A stretch of 64,000 nucleotides of DNA from CAIYTF01 sp963664845 (GCA_963664845.1 OY761615.1:1922001-1986000); one strand, 5' to 3'; numbered from the stretch's first letter, positions 16,936-25,786 are shown. A program made the numbers and translations. The notes: generated by a model not told the origin, from the sequence alone.

Positions 16936-17817
16936 ATGAACGCAGTTTACTCATTTTTCTCGAAACCGTATCTTCACAATAACCGCAAGGCGCAGGGTTC
17001 TCTGGACAACCTGTTCTTTTACCAGTGCTGGCTATTGTCGGTTCATTACGCAAAGAAGCATTTTTCAGAAGTGCATCTCGTTACCGATTCCGAAGGGAAA
17101 AGGCTGCTTGTCGATATGCTCGGACTTCCCTTTGACAAAGTCTCCCTTGAACTCGATGATATTCAGCATGTCATTCCGGAGCTCTGGGCCTATGGTAAGA
17201 TCATTGCGTATAAGGTGCAGAAATCTCCGTTCCTGCATATTGATTATGACGCGTTTCTTTTTCAACCGCTGCCGGAGCGTATTCTTTCTGCTTCAGTAAT
17301 TGCCGAGTCACTTGAGCCGTTTTCGGACTTCATTTATTATAATAAGAACCATCAATTTTTGAAGGAGCAGGGATATGTATCTCAATATTTTAATCGAAAA
17401 GTGCTGCCTGACTATGCATATAACTGCGGTGTGTTTGGCGGTTCTGATCTCGGATTTATCGCTGAATATTGTTCTTCGGCAGAGTCCGTTGTTTCATTTG
17501 TCCAGCAGCATCAAAATGATTTTCAAAAACTGGATTCGATGCACCGCGCGCTTTTTTCTATCGTTTTTGAGCAGTCGAATCTCTCTTTTTGCTGCCATCT
17601 TCATAACCTCATGCCTGAATTGCTCCTGAGCCAGCCCTATGCCTCCGATTGCCCCGGCTATGTCCACCTTAAAGGAAGCAAACAAAACTCACGTGTTCAG
17701 GAACGCATCAAAGAACGTGTAGAGAATGAATTCCCTTTTGAATGGAACCGCATTCTTTTCGGAACCATTATCGCAAACCCAAAAAATCAACAATATCATT
17801 TATCCGAAGCAGCATAG
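16936..17817 (+). CDS. Glycosyltransferase-like protein (DUF6734-type)
   Basis: A 293-aa GT-A-like protein: an N-terminal Rossmann part (HLVTDSEGKRLLVDMLGLPF), the DxD-type metal motif in HIDYDAFLF near residue 100, and YNCGVFGGSD near residue 158, where GT-A enzymes contact the acceptor or donor. This matches the DUF6734 family of Bacteroidota. It sits inside the tail operon, between the tube candidate and the tail chaperone, which is unusual. It could add sugar to a virion protein. Donor and acceptor are unknown. Confidence 0.7.
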   Translation: MNAVYSFFSKPYLHNNRKAQGSLDNLFFYQCWLLSVHYAKKHFSEVHLVTDSEGKRLLVDMLGLPFDKVSLELDDIQHVIPELWAYGKIIAYKVQKSPFLHIDYDAFLFQPLPERILSASVIAESLEPFSDFIYYNKNHQFLKEQGYVSQYFNRKVLPDYAYNCGVFGGSDLGFIAEYCSSAESVVSFVQQHQNDFQKLDSMHRALFSIVFEQSNLSFCCHLHNLMPELLLSQPYASDCPGYVHLKGSKQNSRVQERIKERVENEFPFEWNRILFGTIIANPKNQQYHLSEAA

Positions 17818-17824
17818 GTCAGTT

Positions 17825-18190
17825 ATGAAAACGTATAAGATCGCGGGAAAAGAGTTTACCCTCAAAGCAGTCAAATTGCTCTCATTCAAAGAAGATCAGT
17901 TGGTCCGTGAGCTTTTCATTAATGAGAATATTCCGTTCTCTGAAATCGACCTTAATAAAGTTTTCCCGGTTATACTGCTTCCCGCTGCTAAATTCTTATT
18001 AGCCGATTTTGATTATACAGCCGTTACGTTTGAAACATTTTCAGAGATTGTCACGGATTTTCTATCGGAGAGACAAATTTTTTTTCTTCATTTGCCGGGC
18101 TCTATCGCAGCCTCGGTACAGCAGAATCTGAAATCTACCCTGAACTTGACTCCCGCTCCGGAATCACCAGGCGCTTCAAATCAGACCTAA
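17825..18190 (+). CDS. Tail assembly chaperone, short form (gpG-like)
   Basis: A 121-aa protein, the zero-frame product of a frameshifting tail chaperone gene. Start ATG 17825 is preferred because the longer reading frame from 17726 overlaps the preceding gene. The sequence is helical, without motifs. It contains the slippery site at 18079-18085 and lies directly before the tape measure gene, the defining position of G/GT-type chaperones that hold the tape measure during tail assembly. Confidence 0.7.
   Translation: MKTYKIAGKEFTLKAVKLLSFKEDQLVRELFINENIPFSEIDLNKVFPVILLPAAKFLLADFDYTAVTFETFSEIVTDFLSERQIFFLHLPGSIAASVQQNLKSTLNLTPAPESPGASNQT
18079..18085 (+). promoter_or_regulatory. -1 frameshift slippery heptamer (T TTT TTT)
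   Basis: In the zero frame the codons ATT TTT TTT CTT place a canonical X XXY YYZ heptamer (T TTT TTT) here. The -1 frame is open from 18034 to the stop at 18370-18372, and a G/C-rich stretch at about 18092-18117 can form an imperfect stem as a stimulator. Slippage would make a 182-aa fusion of the 17825 and 18202 reading frames. Confidence 0.75.
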
Positions 18191-18201
18191 AGGGTGAAGC
18201 A

Positions 18202-18372
18202 ATGCAGATGCTTTACTATCTCTCAGGCGGTGACCCGCTTAAAATAAAAGACCTTGAGAATGTATCCCTGGAGTATATCTATTCATTTTACTATCTCCGC
18301 CGGGTTGAACGGCTGAATCAGGCTCTTGCAGTACTTCCCGTATCCGGGGAAGAGCCGAAAGGGAGAAGCTAA
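18202..18372 (+). CDS. Tail chaperone frameshift extension (gpT-like)
   Basis: This reading frame encodes 56 residues from ATG 18202, or 95 as the -1 extension beginning after the slippery site at 18085. The extension reads as protein throughout (for example LYRSLGTAESEIYPELDSRS and YIYSFYYLRRVERLNQAL), which a random frame would not. The stop TAA is followed at once by the ATG of the tape measure. It is most likely made only as the C-terminal part of the fusion. The small region ahead of it lacks its own good ribosome-binding site. Confidence 0.7.
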   Translation: MQMLYYLSGGDPLKIKDLENVSLEYIYSFYYLRRVERLNQALAVLPVSGEEPKGRS

Positions 18373-19788
18373 ATGCCTCCGGAACTCTGGTCAATCCTTA
18401 AAGAATATGACATCGAATCCTATAACAAACTTCGGCAGATGTTCTCCGAGCAGGAAGGAATCGAAAAATCAGTAATTTCCCGCGCTCCCTCATATAATCA
18501 GGGCCTGCTGGATGCAGCTAAAGAGCATCTGAATTTTCTGAATGGCATTGAGCAGTTTTTCACGTTTGATCAGAATGCCTATGATGCATGGCTGAATAAA
18601 ACTTCCGCGCAGGAATTTGAAGTTGAAATTGCAAAGAAGCGCCTCACTGAACAAAACGCCCGTGCAGCAGCGCGCCAGACAAAGACCCCTTCTCAAATCC
18701 TGTATCAGAAACTTGAGCATGAGTTCAACCAGTTCCAGCTCGGACTGCAAACTCTCGATCAGGCCTCCTCCGCGATGCAGAATATATCCGTCGGTATTGA
18801 TGAAAATGACCTTGAACTGATAAATGTCCGGGATAACTTTCTTTCCAAGGTCAAGTACGTCGGGGAAGCCACCGAAAAAGATAATACCCGGAAAATCAAC
18901 AATCTCGAAACGAGCCTCTACCGGAAAGTTCAGTTCTACCGTGCCGGTATGCTGCCTGTCGGTGATTACCTGAAATACCTCAATGATCTTTCTTCTCAAG
19001 GCAAACAGGCAAAAGAAAGCGGTGCAATGGATGACTATTCCAACACCCAGCGCGAGGCAGGGCAGGCGGCAGATTTGCTGATAGATAATCTTCAAAAAGC
19101 GAAACAGAAGAAAATTGATAAGGCACATGACGAAGAGCTCAAATCTGAACTTCGCGTCTCTTCCGCCAAAATAGGTATCATTACGGATGAAGAGCAGAAA
19201 AAATTAGCAGAAATCGAATACGGGTATCAGAGAAAGAAAACAGTAATTGATCTGGAAGTTAAAGACGAGTCAGAGAAGGCAAAGCTTATCTCACAGCTTA
19301 ATACTGCCTTGCAGCATGAACTTGCAGAACAACGTCTTAAAAATTCAATTGAATTTCAGTCGTTCCTTGCTGTCAGCAAGTCCGCCTTTGGCTCACTCTG
19401 GGATAATATCATTATCGGGCAGCGCCGCGCAAAGGATGAGTGGGATCAGCTCTGGCTTGATATGAAAAACTCGGCCCTGCGGCGTATAGAGGAGTTGCTG
19501 CAAAATGAACTCACAAAATATCTCTTTAATCTCTTTATTGATCTGGGTTTTGGCGATGTTGGTTCGTTCCTCGGCCTAACCGGTTCTGGCTCTGCTTCTT
19601 CTCCGGTCAGTCCGTTCAATGATTTTGCCGGTCCCGTCTATGGAGGCGGTCTGCAAACTGCGAAACTGATTGAGCGCCTGGATAATCTTGAAGCTGCCAT
19701 TGTCAATAAATCCTGGTCAATCAAAGGGGAAGACATTTATTCGGTTAATAACATGGTGGAGAACCGGAGGGCTTCAAATGCGCTATAA
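18373..19788 (+). CDS. Tape measure-like tail protein
   Basis: A 471-aa protein dominated by long charged helices with coiled-coil character (residues about 60-350) and a more hydrophobic C-terminal part around 370-420 with a glycine/serine-rich segment. It directly follows the frameshifting chaperone, the position that defines tape measure proteins, and sits before distal tail genes. It is short for a tape measure, so the tail should be short if the usual length rule holds. Homology is not evident from motifs. Confidence 0.65.
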   Translation: MPPELWSILKEYDIESYNKLRQMFSEQEGIEKSVISRAPSYNQGLLDAAKEHLNFLNGIEQFFTFDQNAYDAWLNKTSAQEFEVEIAKKRLTEQNARAAARQTKTPSQILYQKLEHEFNQFQLGLQTLDQASSAMQNISVGIDENDLELINVRDNFLSKVKYVGEATEKDNTRKINNLETSLYRKVQFYRAGMLPVGDYLKYLNDLSSQGKQAKESGAMDDYSNTQREAGQAADLLIDNLQKAKQKKIDKAHDEELKSELRVSSAKIGIITDEEQKKLAEIEYGYQRKKTVIDLEVKDESEKAKLISQLNTALQHELAEQRLKNSIEFQSFLAVSKSAFGSLWDNIIIGQRRAKDEWDQLWLDMKNSALRRIEELLQNELTKYLFNLFIDLGFGDVGSFLGLTGSGSASSPVSPFNDFAGPVYGGGLQTAKLIERLDNLEAAIVNKSWSIKGEDIYSVNNMVENRRASNAL

Positions 19789-19814
19789 ACAAACAATAAG
19801 TATTTAGACCTCTT

Positions 19815-21167
19815 ATGAGCCGCCTTATTTTCCCTGATTTTGCCTTAGGTCAGTACCGGTTTCAGATTGAAATCGCTGTCGGTGATTATCACACCGAAGA
19901 CAAGTATTATAATCTCATTTCTTTGGGCACTTTCAATTATGGGTTCAATGACACCAAGGACACTATTTTCTATCCGGAGAATGTCACCATCGAATTTACT
20001 ATTGCCGCCTGTCAGGTTCCGTATATTGGTTATCCTAATCCCTTCGAAGGCGGGGACAGCTCTAATACGGATGAAGAATATCAAAAGGAATATTTCAATC
20101 TGATAGACTCCCTCACATTCCGCCAAACCTCGGTAACAATCTGGAAAGACAGCCGCATTTTTCTTGTTGGCACTGTTGACGCAAAGTCTGTTTCTTCGGT
20201 TTATGGGAAGTTTTCTGTTAGTTGCAGTATACTCTCTGATTTTGCGAAACTGAAGAAAATGGATCCCCGAACTAATCTTCTCGGCCTTCCCACGAACACG
20301 ACAACCAGGATGCGCTTCAGCGAATTGATAAAAACCATTGTCCGCTCCGTCCTCCCTCATGTCACTCAGATTATCGCTTTCAGCGAAATCCGGTTCTCGA
20401 CCAATTTCACGTTTCTTGGCCAGCCCGTTCCTGGCGACTTTTCACTGGCTGGAGGCTATCTCTATGACTATATCGGGAGTTCGTGGCACCATGAGACCTA
20501 TATCGATCTCCTGAAGGATATTCTCGCAACATTCGGCTTAATTATGTTCATCTATGATGACACTATCGTCTTGCAGCCCCGGTGGTATTTTCCATCAAAT
20601 CCATTTGTAATCACTGACGATATGGTCATTTCCGGCCCTGATGCAACCAGTCAGAACGCGCTCGCCCTGAAGGGTTTGCATGTAAAATGCGTTCATCTTA
20701 ATTATACCTATGTCGCAGCCTATGACCTTGGAACTGTGGTCTATAACAGTGATAAAACTGTCCAAAATGACAGTGATGTCGAGACCGTCTATCTCTCCCA
20801 GCCGGGCGGTACACCGCCTGGGATGCCCGATATAGCCCTTAATCAGCGTAATGTGAGCGTTTGGATGTCTGAACTCTATGCAGGCTTAAACAACGCCCAA
20901 TGGGTCATTTCCAAACCAAATCAGTGCTACTTGAACTCAAGTCCTGCCAATAAAGCGGCACTTTGGAAAATCATTGGAGACCGGCTATGGCAGCTCGTCT
21001 CGACTGAACGCCTCTCGTTCAAAGTAGAGCTGCTTGGCACGGAATATCTCTATAATCCTTTTTTTAAGCATTTTTCTTATCCGGGGCTGATATTTAGGGC
21101 AAGGACGGCAAGTATTGATTTCTCCAAAGGGACTTCAACTCTTGAGCTGCTGGCATGTAATAATTAA
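19815..21167 (+). CDS. Distal tail/baseplate-like protein
   Basis: A 450-aa beta-rich protein. The region 1-150 has strand patterns (RFQIEIAVGDYHTEDKYYNLISLGTFNYGF, YPENVTIEFTI, FLVGTVDAKSVSS) like distal tail proteins; the rest has further strands around a helical core. Position after the tape measure supports a role in the tail tip. No enzyme domain is visible. Called from order and overall pattern. Confidence 0.55.
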   Translation: MSRLIFPDFALGQYRFQIEIAVGDYHTEDKYYNLISLGTFNYGFNDTKDTIFYPENVTIEFTIAACQVPYIGYPNPFEGGDSSNTDEEYQKEYFNLIDSLTFRQTSVTIWKDSRIFLVGTVDAKSVSSVYGKFSVSCSILSDFAKLKKMDPRTNLLGLPTNTTTRMRFSELIKTIVRSVLPHVTQIIAFSEIRFSTNFTFLGQPVPGDFSLAGGYLYDYIGSSWHHETYIDLLKDILATFGLIMFIYDDTIVLQPRWYFPSNPFVITDDMVISGPDATSQNALALKGLHVKCVHLNYTYVAAYDLGTVVYNSDKTVQNDSDVETVYLSQPGGTPPGMPDIALNQRNVSVWMSELYAGLNNAQWVISKPNQCYLNSSPANKAALWKIIGDRLWQLVSTERLSFKVELLGTEYLYNPFFKHFSYPGLIFRARTASIDFSKGTSTLELLACNN

Positions 21168-21169
21168 CC

Positions 21170-21592
21170 ATGTCCTATTTCTTTAGAATAGAAGAGATTG
21201 ACGCAATTAATAATTCTGTGCCTACCATGATCATCAAGGGGAGACCCTTAACCAAAGTCCACCGCAACATGCGCCGCCAGACCCGCCGTCCCCGCCTCAC
21301 TCTGGATGAGATTGAGGTCATTAGGGTCAAATTCAGAGAATACATCGAGAATACGTCTTTGCCGATAATAAGTGAATTTGCCTACGAAATCGACGTTTCC
21401 AAGCAGATATTCTATGATCACGAGGAACTAAGGCCGCTCACCGAACGCGCCACTTTGAAAAAAGTCGCCGCCTATGAACGCAGCATGGTCACCGACACCT
21501 TGGAAGTAGCCGCGTGTATCTTTGCTCTCAAACAGCATGGCTGGAAAGGCAGGCAAGAAGTTGAAAAGGTAGTCAGTTATAAAAAACTATAA
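21170..21592 (+). CDS. Terminase small-subunit-like DNA-binding protein
   Basis: A 140-aa basic protein. After a short linker come a helix-turn-helix-like block (SEFAYEIDVSKQIFYDHEELRPL) and a C-terminal motif (CIFALKQHGWKGRQEVEK) that is often seen in small terminase subunits (IFxLKxxGWxDK). It begins 3 bases after the tail protein. It lies far from the large terminase on the opposite strand, an unusual place. A regulatory DNA-binding protein is the alternative. Confidence 0.5.
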   Translation: MSYFFRIEEIDAINNSVPTMIIKGRPLTKVHRNMRRQTRRPRLTLDEIEVIRVKFREYIENTSLPIISEFAYEIDVSKQIFYDHEELRPLTERATLKKVAAYERSMVTDTLEVAACIFALKQHGWKGRQEVEKVVSYKKL

Positions 21593-21661
21593 AAGAATTT
21601 GAAAGGGTATTTGAATAATATTTTGTAAATCAGGTTGTTATTCCTGACCCTCCGTCAAAAG

Positions 21662-21698
21662 AAACGGTAACTTATTATAATATAATGGGTTACCGTTT
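21662..21698. terminator. Terminator-like hairpin closing the morphogenesis operon
   Basis: A 10-bp perfect inverted repeat (21662-21671 with 21689-21698, loop of 17) lies about 70 bases after the last tail gene stop. There is only a weak T-tract. It marks the end of the phage gene block before the metabolic island. Confidence 0.5.
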
Positions 21699-22029
21699 AT
21701 ATCTGCTCTCATACATTTTTGCTACAGATTCGAGCCCCGATTTCTCAGAATTAACTGGCACCGCAAGTTAGCATCCAACGCCGTAAAGCAGCATCCTCAA
21801 GCAAATAATGTTACCGGGATATTTTGAGCACCTATACCAGCCAAGTATGCACGTTCCCTTTCATATAGATACCGATCTTACATTAAAAAAGCAAAATCAG
21901 TCTTTTGTTTTTCATTTACTGCTTAGTAAATTAAAATTGAACAGGATCAATGTATGTACAACAGCTTGAGATAATAATTTTCAAGACCAAATACAACCTC
22001 GAAACTTTAATTTTTGAAATCATAATGCT
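21699..22029. other. Non-coding junction between phage genes and metabolic island
   Basis: About 330 bases with no gene that I can support. The last ~100 bases are AT-rich and presumably hold the promoter of the metabolic island. Composition changes here: the genes to the right are more AT-rich than the phage genes. Confidence 0.5.
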
Positions 22030-23835
22030 ATGAATATTTTCTTGCTTGATGTTTTGGATCAGTCCTTACTGGAACGATTGATAAATGACAATGTAATTTA
22101 TCGACCAGACTTATTACATAAAAAAACGTCTGCACTCGATTACAGTCTGCAAGTTTGTAAAGTTGATGCCATCATTTCGCGCGCGGAGTTGCCTATAACT
22201 ACAATTCAACAATGGTCTGTGTCCCATTCCCCAACGTATCAAGTACAAGTGATTATTGGGGATACGCCTTCATCAATAGAAAATGTTGACGTTTCCAATT
22301 ATGGTCATATAAAACACCACTGCTTTTTAAAGGCTTACGGTGATAACGAGTCGTCTGCGTATATTGCTGCATTTGAATTGCTAGAGCGAGAGTTTAATCG
22401 TCGCATGATTGGATATTCAGTTTCTAAAAATAAACCAGTACGAAGTTTTAATCATAGCCATGTTATGATGGTAGGCGCCGGGATAGTCAACCTTGTTACG
22501 GCTCATACATTACAAGAAGCAGGCTATCAAGTGCATTTTGTTGATAGTGGACCTGATCCTCGCGATGTCGCACCATGGACTGCTTATGGATGTAGCCGTG
22601 GAGGTGGTGATGCCAGAATGTTCACTTTTTCAGAGATGAACAATTACCATGACAAGCAAGTTTCAACTACTATGAATGACCAATTCTCGCGGTTTGTAAA
22701 TGAAAAAGGCTGGGGTATACATCGTCAAGGTACTTTGTCAAGGAGCGAGCAGGAGTGGATTGAGGATTTCCAGAGTCTTCCCACATGGCTAGCGTCCATA
22801 TATAACGAAAACATCTTTAGCTTGAATCAAGAGAGCTATCTAATATGGGAGAGTTGGAGACGCAATGATCCAGAACTCTTCAGTACCAGTTTTTTTCGGG
22901 ATGGTATTGTCCGCCTTTTCTCCGATAAAACCACCTTCAAGCATAAAGTGTTAATTCAGAATCGCCTAGGTGCCATACAAAGCCTTTTATCACCTGAGGA
23001 AGTTGCGTTTAAAAACCCTGGACTTGCTGACGCGGTATTAAATGGCCAGATCGCAGGAGGAGCCAATGAGATTGGTTTTACTATTAGAGTTCATGAGTTC
23101 ATGCGACTATTAATCGCACGATTGTCAGCAGCAGGCGCTGAGTTTACCTGGAATCAAACAGCAAAAAATATACTTATTGATAGTAACAATAGAGTAACGG
23201 GTATACAGTTGTCTGATAAACTCTTAAAATCTTGTCATTATGTTATCTCTTGTGGAGCTTATGGGAATACTCTTCTCACAGGCACACGTTCACACCAAAA
23301 AATTCATGGAGTACTTGGTGTTTGGTTGAATCTACCTAACATCGAGCCTCAACTTCAGCATTCATTAAAAATCAGACGTACAGGACATATCACAGAGGCT
23401 GCGAATATTACAATCTCATTAGACGATGATTGTTCCCCAATCCTAATTCTAGGTTCTGGTTATGGTCATACTGGTGTTGATCCAAATAATATAGACGAGG
23501 GTCTGTTAAAGCAGATGTATCTTGGTCTGGTTGACACTGCGCAAAAATATTTTCCGAAATCTTACGAAGCTGCGTTAGAAAAGGGAGGAGTCGAAAGCAC
23601 TTTTAAATATTGTGTGCGCCCTTGGACTTCAACAGGTCTAGGGATATTTGAAATTCTGGAAACAGCGGATTCCGGTAAATTTATCGTCACTGGTGGCCAT
23701 AATACGGGCGGATTTGCTCAATCACCGGCAGTTGCTCAAGCAGTCCTCGCCACTCTCAATGGAAAGGAACATGCTATGCAATATCTATATCATCCAGACC
23801 GTGCATCTCATTTTCTTTCCACTATTCGGAAATAA
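22030..23835 (+). CDS. FAD-dependent oxidoreductase (D-amino-acid oxidase fold) with extra N-terminal domain
   Basis: A 601-aa flavoenzyme. The FAD-binding strand-turn-helix VMMVGAGIVNLVTAHTLQEAG starts near residue 146, and the C-terminus has the DAO-type ending (KFIVTGGHNTGGFAQSPAVA). It could oxidise an amine, amino acid or hydroxy group. The first ~140 residues are extra: KVDAIISRAELPITTIQQW and the VQVIIGDT...NVDVSNYG pattern recall the catalytic domain of D-2-hydroxyacid dehydrogenases, without its NAD domain. It is the first gene of a five-gene metabolic island. Substrate unknown. Confidence 0.75.
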   Translation: MNIFLLDVLDQSLLERLINDNVIYRPDLLHKKTSALDYSLQVCKVDAIISRAELPITTIQQWSVSHSPTYQVQVIIGDTPSSIENVDVSNYGHIKHHCFLKAYGDNESSAYIAAFELLEREFNRRMIGYSVSKNKPVRSFNHSHVMMVGAGIVNLVTAHTLQEAGYQVHFVDSGPDPRDVAPWTAYGCSRGGGDARMFTFSEMNNYHDKQVSTTMNDQFSRFVNEKGWGIHRQGTLSRSEQEWIEDFQSLPTWLASIYNENIFSLNQESYLIWESWRRNDPELFSTSFFRDGIVRLFSDKTTFKHKVLIQNRLGAIQSLLSPEEVAFKNPGLADAVLNGQIAGGANEIGFTIRVHEFMRLLIARLSAAGAEFTWNQTAKNILIDSNNRVTGIQLSDKLLKSCHYVISCGAYGNTLLTGTRSHQKIHGVLGVWLNLPNIEPQLQHSLKIRRTGHITEAANITISLDDDCSPILILGSGYGHTGVDPNNIDEGLLKQMYLGLVDTAQKYFPKSYEAALEKGGVESTFKYCVRPWTSTGLGIFEILETADSGKFIVTGGHNTGGFAQSPAVAQAVLATLNGKEHAMQYLYHPDRASHFLSTIRK

Positions 23836-24008
23836 ATGTGTAATTCGGCTGTTAACCGCGTCTTGTTTAGTAGAAATGTTAACACAATTCAATCTGAATA
23901 CCGTCCAGAATTTTGATTTGCATTTTTTTAATTTTCAGTGACTTGATCATTTACTAATGAAAAATATACGTTACACTAAATATTGATTTGGCTTATGGAT
24001 TTCTTATT
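23836..24008. other. AT-rich spacer inside the metabolic island
   Basis: A 173-base AT-rich spacer between oxidoreductase and the next reading frame. I see no strong hairpin or gene; it may hold a promoter for the carbamoyltransferase. Confidence 0.3.
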
Positions 24009-24110
24009 ATGAACAAAGAATATCAAACCATGATTAACAGACCTTTCCATGAAGGATGCCGCAAGATATTTTATTTTAATCATCTTAATAATTTTGGGGA
24101 AGCATGTTGA
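24009..24110 (+). CDS. Very small reading frame overlapping the carbamoyltransferase start
   Basis: A 33-codon frame from ATG 24009 to TGA 24108-24110, ending Gly-Glu-Ala-Cys and overlapping the next gene start (ATGTTGA). Stop and start overlap suggests translational coupling. It has two cysteines, four aromatic residues and no strong ribosome-binding site. It may be a leader peptide, a real small protein or chance. No family recognised. Confidence 0.3.
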   Translation: MNKEYQTMINRPFHEGCRKIFYFNHLNNFGEAC

Positions 24111-25786
24111 AAATCTCGATTGGAATCGGCGGCTCTAACCATGATTTCGCTACTTGCTTGATCAATCAGAACGGTCAAATTTTTGCGATAGAAGATGAGC
24201 GAATAAGCCGCTTGCGCTATGCTCTTTTTGATCCGAAACCTTGTGAACAATCATACAGTTATGTGTTAGAATTAGCTGGTATCTCCCCTGCTGACATTGA
24301 TCATATAGTTGGAAATGACTATTTGTCAGAACCCTATTTTAAGTCGGCGCAGGTAGGTGACTCCCATATCCCATCGATTTCACGGATAAACCAACAAAAT
24401 TTCCCTCCTATAATCTTCCTTAACCATCACTTGAGTCATGCTTACAGTACATTCTTCACAAGCACTTTTGATGAAGCCGCAATTTTAGTGGCCGATGGCA
24501 CGGGCAGTTTGGCTAATCGTAATTCCTTAGTGCCAGAGCGCGAGACGATGACGCTGAGTGTTGGTTCTTTCAATTCGATTACAACGCTCGGCTCTGTGCT
24601 AGGCAAATCCACTGGATCAGGCTTCAATACTGGAAATCCTCCGCTTTACCAGAACTCTCTTGGGCATATGTACCGCGCTGTTACACAAGTTGTTGGATTT
24701 GGCTGGATGAATGCTGGAAAAACGATGGGGTTGGCTTCATATGGTGATAATCGCTATGTCGAAAGTATTATGCACTATATTCGCCTGCTACCAGAAGGTA
24801 AGTATGAAATTAACCTTGGCGGTAAAGATGGATTGTTAGAGAAATTGATTCAATTCCGCGATGAAGGGCACATAAAGCATGATATGTTCTCAGTAAATGC
24901 AGCATTAGCGTTTGGAATTCAGACTGCACTTGAGAATATAATGTTCCACGCATTAGATTTTTTATGGGAAAGGACAAAAGTCCCTAATCTTTGTCTAGCA
25001 GGTGGAATCGCCTTGAATGGACTTTTCAACGGAAAGATTTCAAAGCGCACTAATTTCAAAAATATTCACGTCATTTTTGCTCCAGGGGATTGTGGTACAG
25101 CTATAGGCGCAGCAATCTGGGATTATTTATACCGAAGGGAAATATCAAGTAATATTATTCGGTTTACTTCTGGGCCCTTTTGGGGTCGACAATATGATGA
25201 GATCGTCATAAAAAAAATTATTAGCGGGGCGGGATTGGTAGCAACGAAACCAATAAATCTTCACCAAGAAGTGGCTCAATTGATAGCGGATGGGAAAACT
25301 CTGGCTTGGTTCGAAGGTAGTGCGGAGTTTGGACCTAGAGCATTAGGACATCGGAGTATATTAGGAGACCCACGCAACCCGACTATGCTTGACCATATCA
25401 ATAAAGACATCAAAAAACGTGAGTGGTTCCGGCCTATCGCACCAGCCGTGACCGAACCAGCCTCGAGTATTTACTTTGAAACCGAATGTTATTCACCATA
25501 CATGCAGTTCGTTTGGCCGGTCCGCGAACAATATCGCACCTTATTACCAGCAATTACGCACATTGATGGTGGATCCCGTATACAATCTGTACGGAAACAA
25601 GAGAATGAGTCACTTTATGCACTTCTTGAAGCTTTCGAAAGGATTACTGGCTTTCCAATCCTAATCAATACATCATTTAATATAAATGGCGAACCCATTG
25701 TTGAAACACCAAAACAAGCGATTGATACCTTCCTTTTATCAGCTCTGGATGCCCTTGTTTTGGAGGGATATTTAATCTGCAAATAG
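24104..25786 (+). CDS. Carbamoyltransferase (NodU/CmcH family)
   Basis: Transfers a carbamoyl group from carbamoyl phosphate to a hydroxyl via a carbamoyl-adenylate. The N-terminal Kae1-like domain shows IGIGGSNHDFATCLI and the metal motif HHLSHA near residue 108; then MNAGKTMGLASYGD, LCLAGGIALNGLFNGKI and the C-terminal domain GPRALGHRSILGDPRNP with KKREWFRPIAPAV. Length 560 aa matches the family. A GGGGA site precedes ATG 24104. In known pathways such enzymes decorate sugars, antibiotics or Nod factors; here the acceptor is unknown. It lies between a flavoenzyme and a CitE-like lyase. Confidence 0.9.
   Translation: MLKISIGIGGSNHDFATCLINQNGQIFAIEDERISRLRYALFDPKPCEQSYSYVLELAGISPADIDHIVGNDYLSEPYFKSAQVGDSHIPSISRINQQNFPPIIFLNHHLSHAYSTFFTSTFDEAAILVADGTGSLANRNSLVPERETMTLSVGSFNSITTLGSVLGKSTGSGFNTGNPPLYQNSLGHMYRAVTQVVGFGWMNAGKTMGLASYGDNRYVESIMHYIRLLPEGKYEINLGGKDGLLEKLIQFRDEGHIKHDMFSVNAALAFGIQTALENIMFHALDFLWERTKVPNLCLAGGIALNGLFNGKISKRTNFKNIHVIFAPGDCGTAIGAAIWDYLYRREISSNIIRFTSGPFWGRQYDEIVIKKIISGAGLVATKPINLHQEVAQLIADGKTLAWFEGSAEFGPRALGHRSILGDPRNPTMLDHINKDIKKREWFRPIAPAVTEPASSIYFETECYSPYMQFVWPVREQYRTLLPAITHIDGGSRIQSVRKQENESLYALLEAFERITGFPILINTSFNINGEPIVETPKQAIDTFLLSALDALVLEGYLICK

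Noticed and set aside
17726..17824. Upstream start for the tail chaperone gene
   Set aside because: It would overlap the preceding gene by about 90 bases and lacks a good site; ATG 17825 fits the phage gene better.
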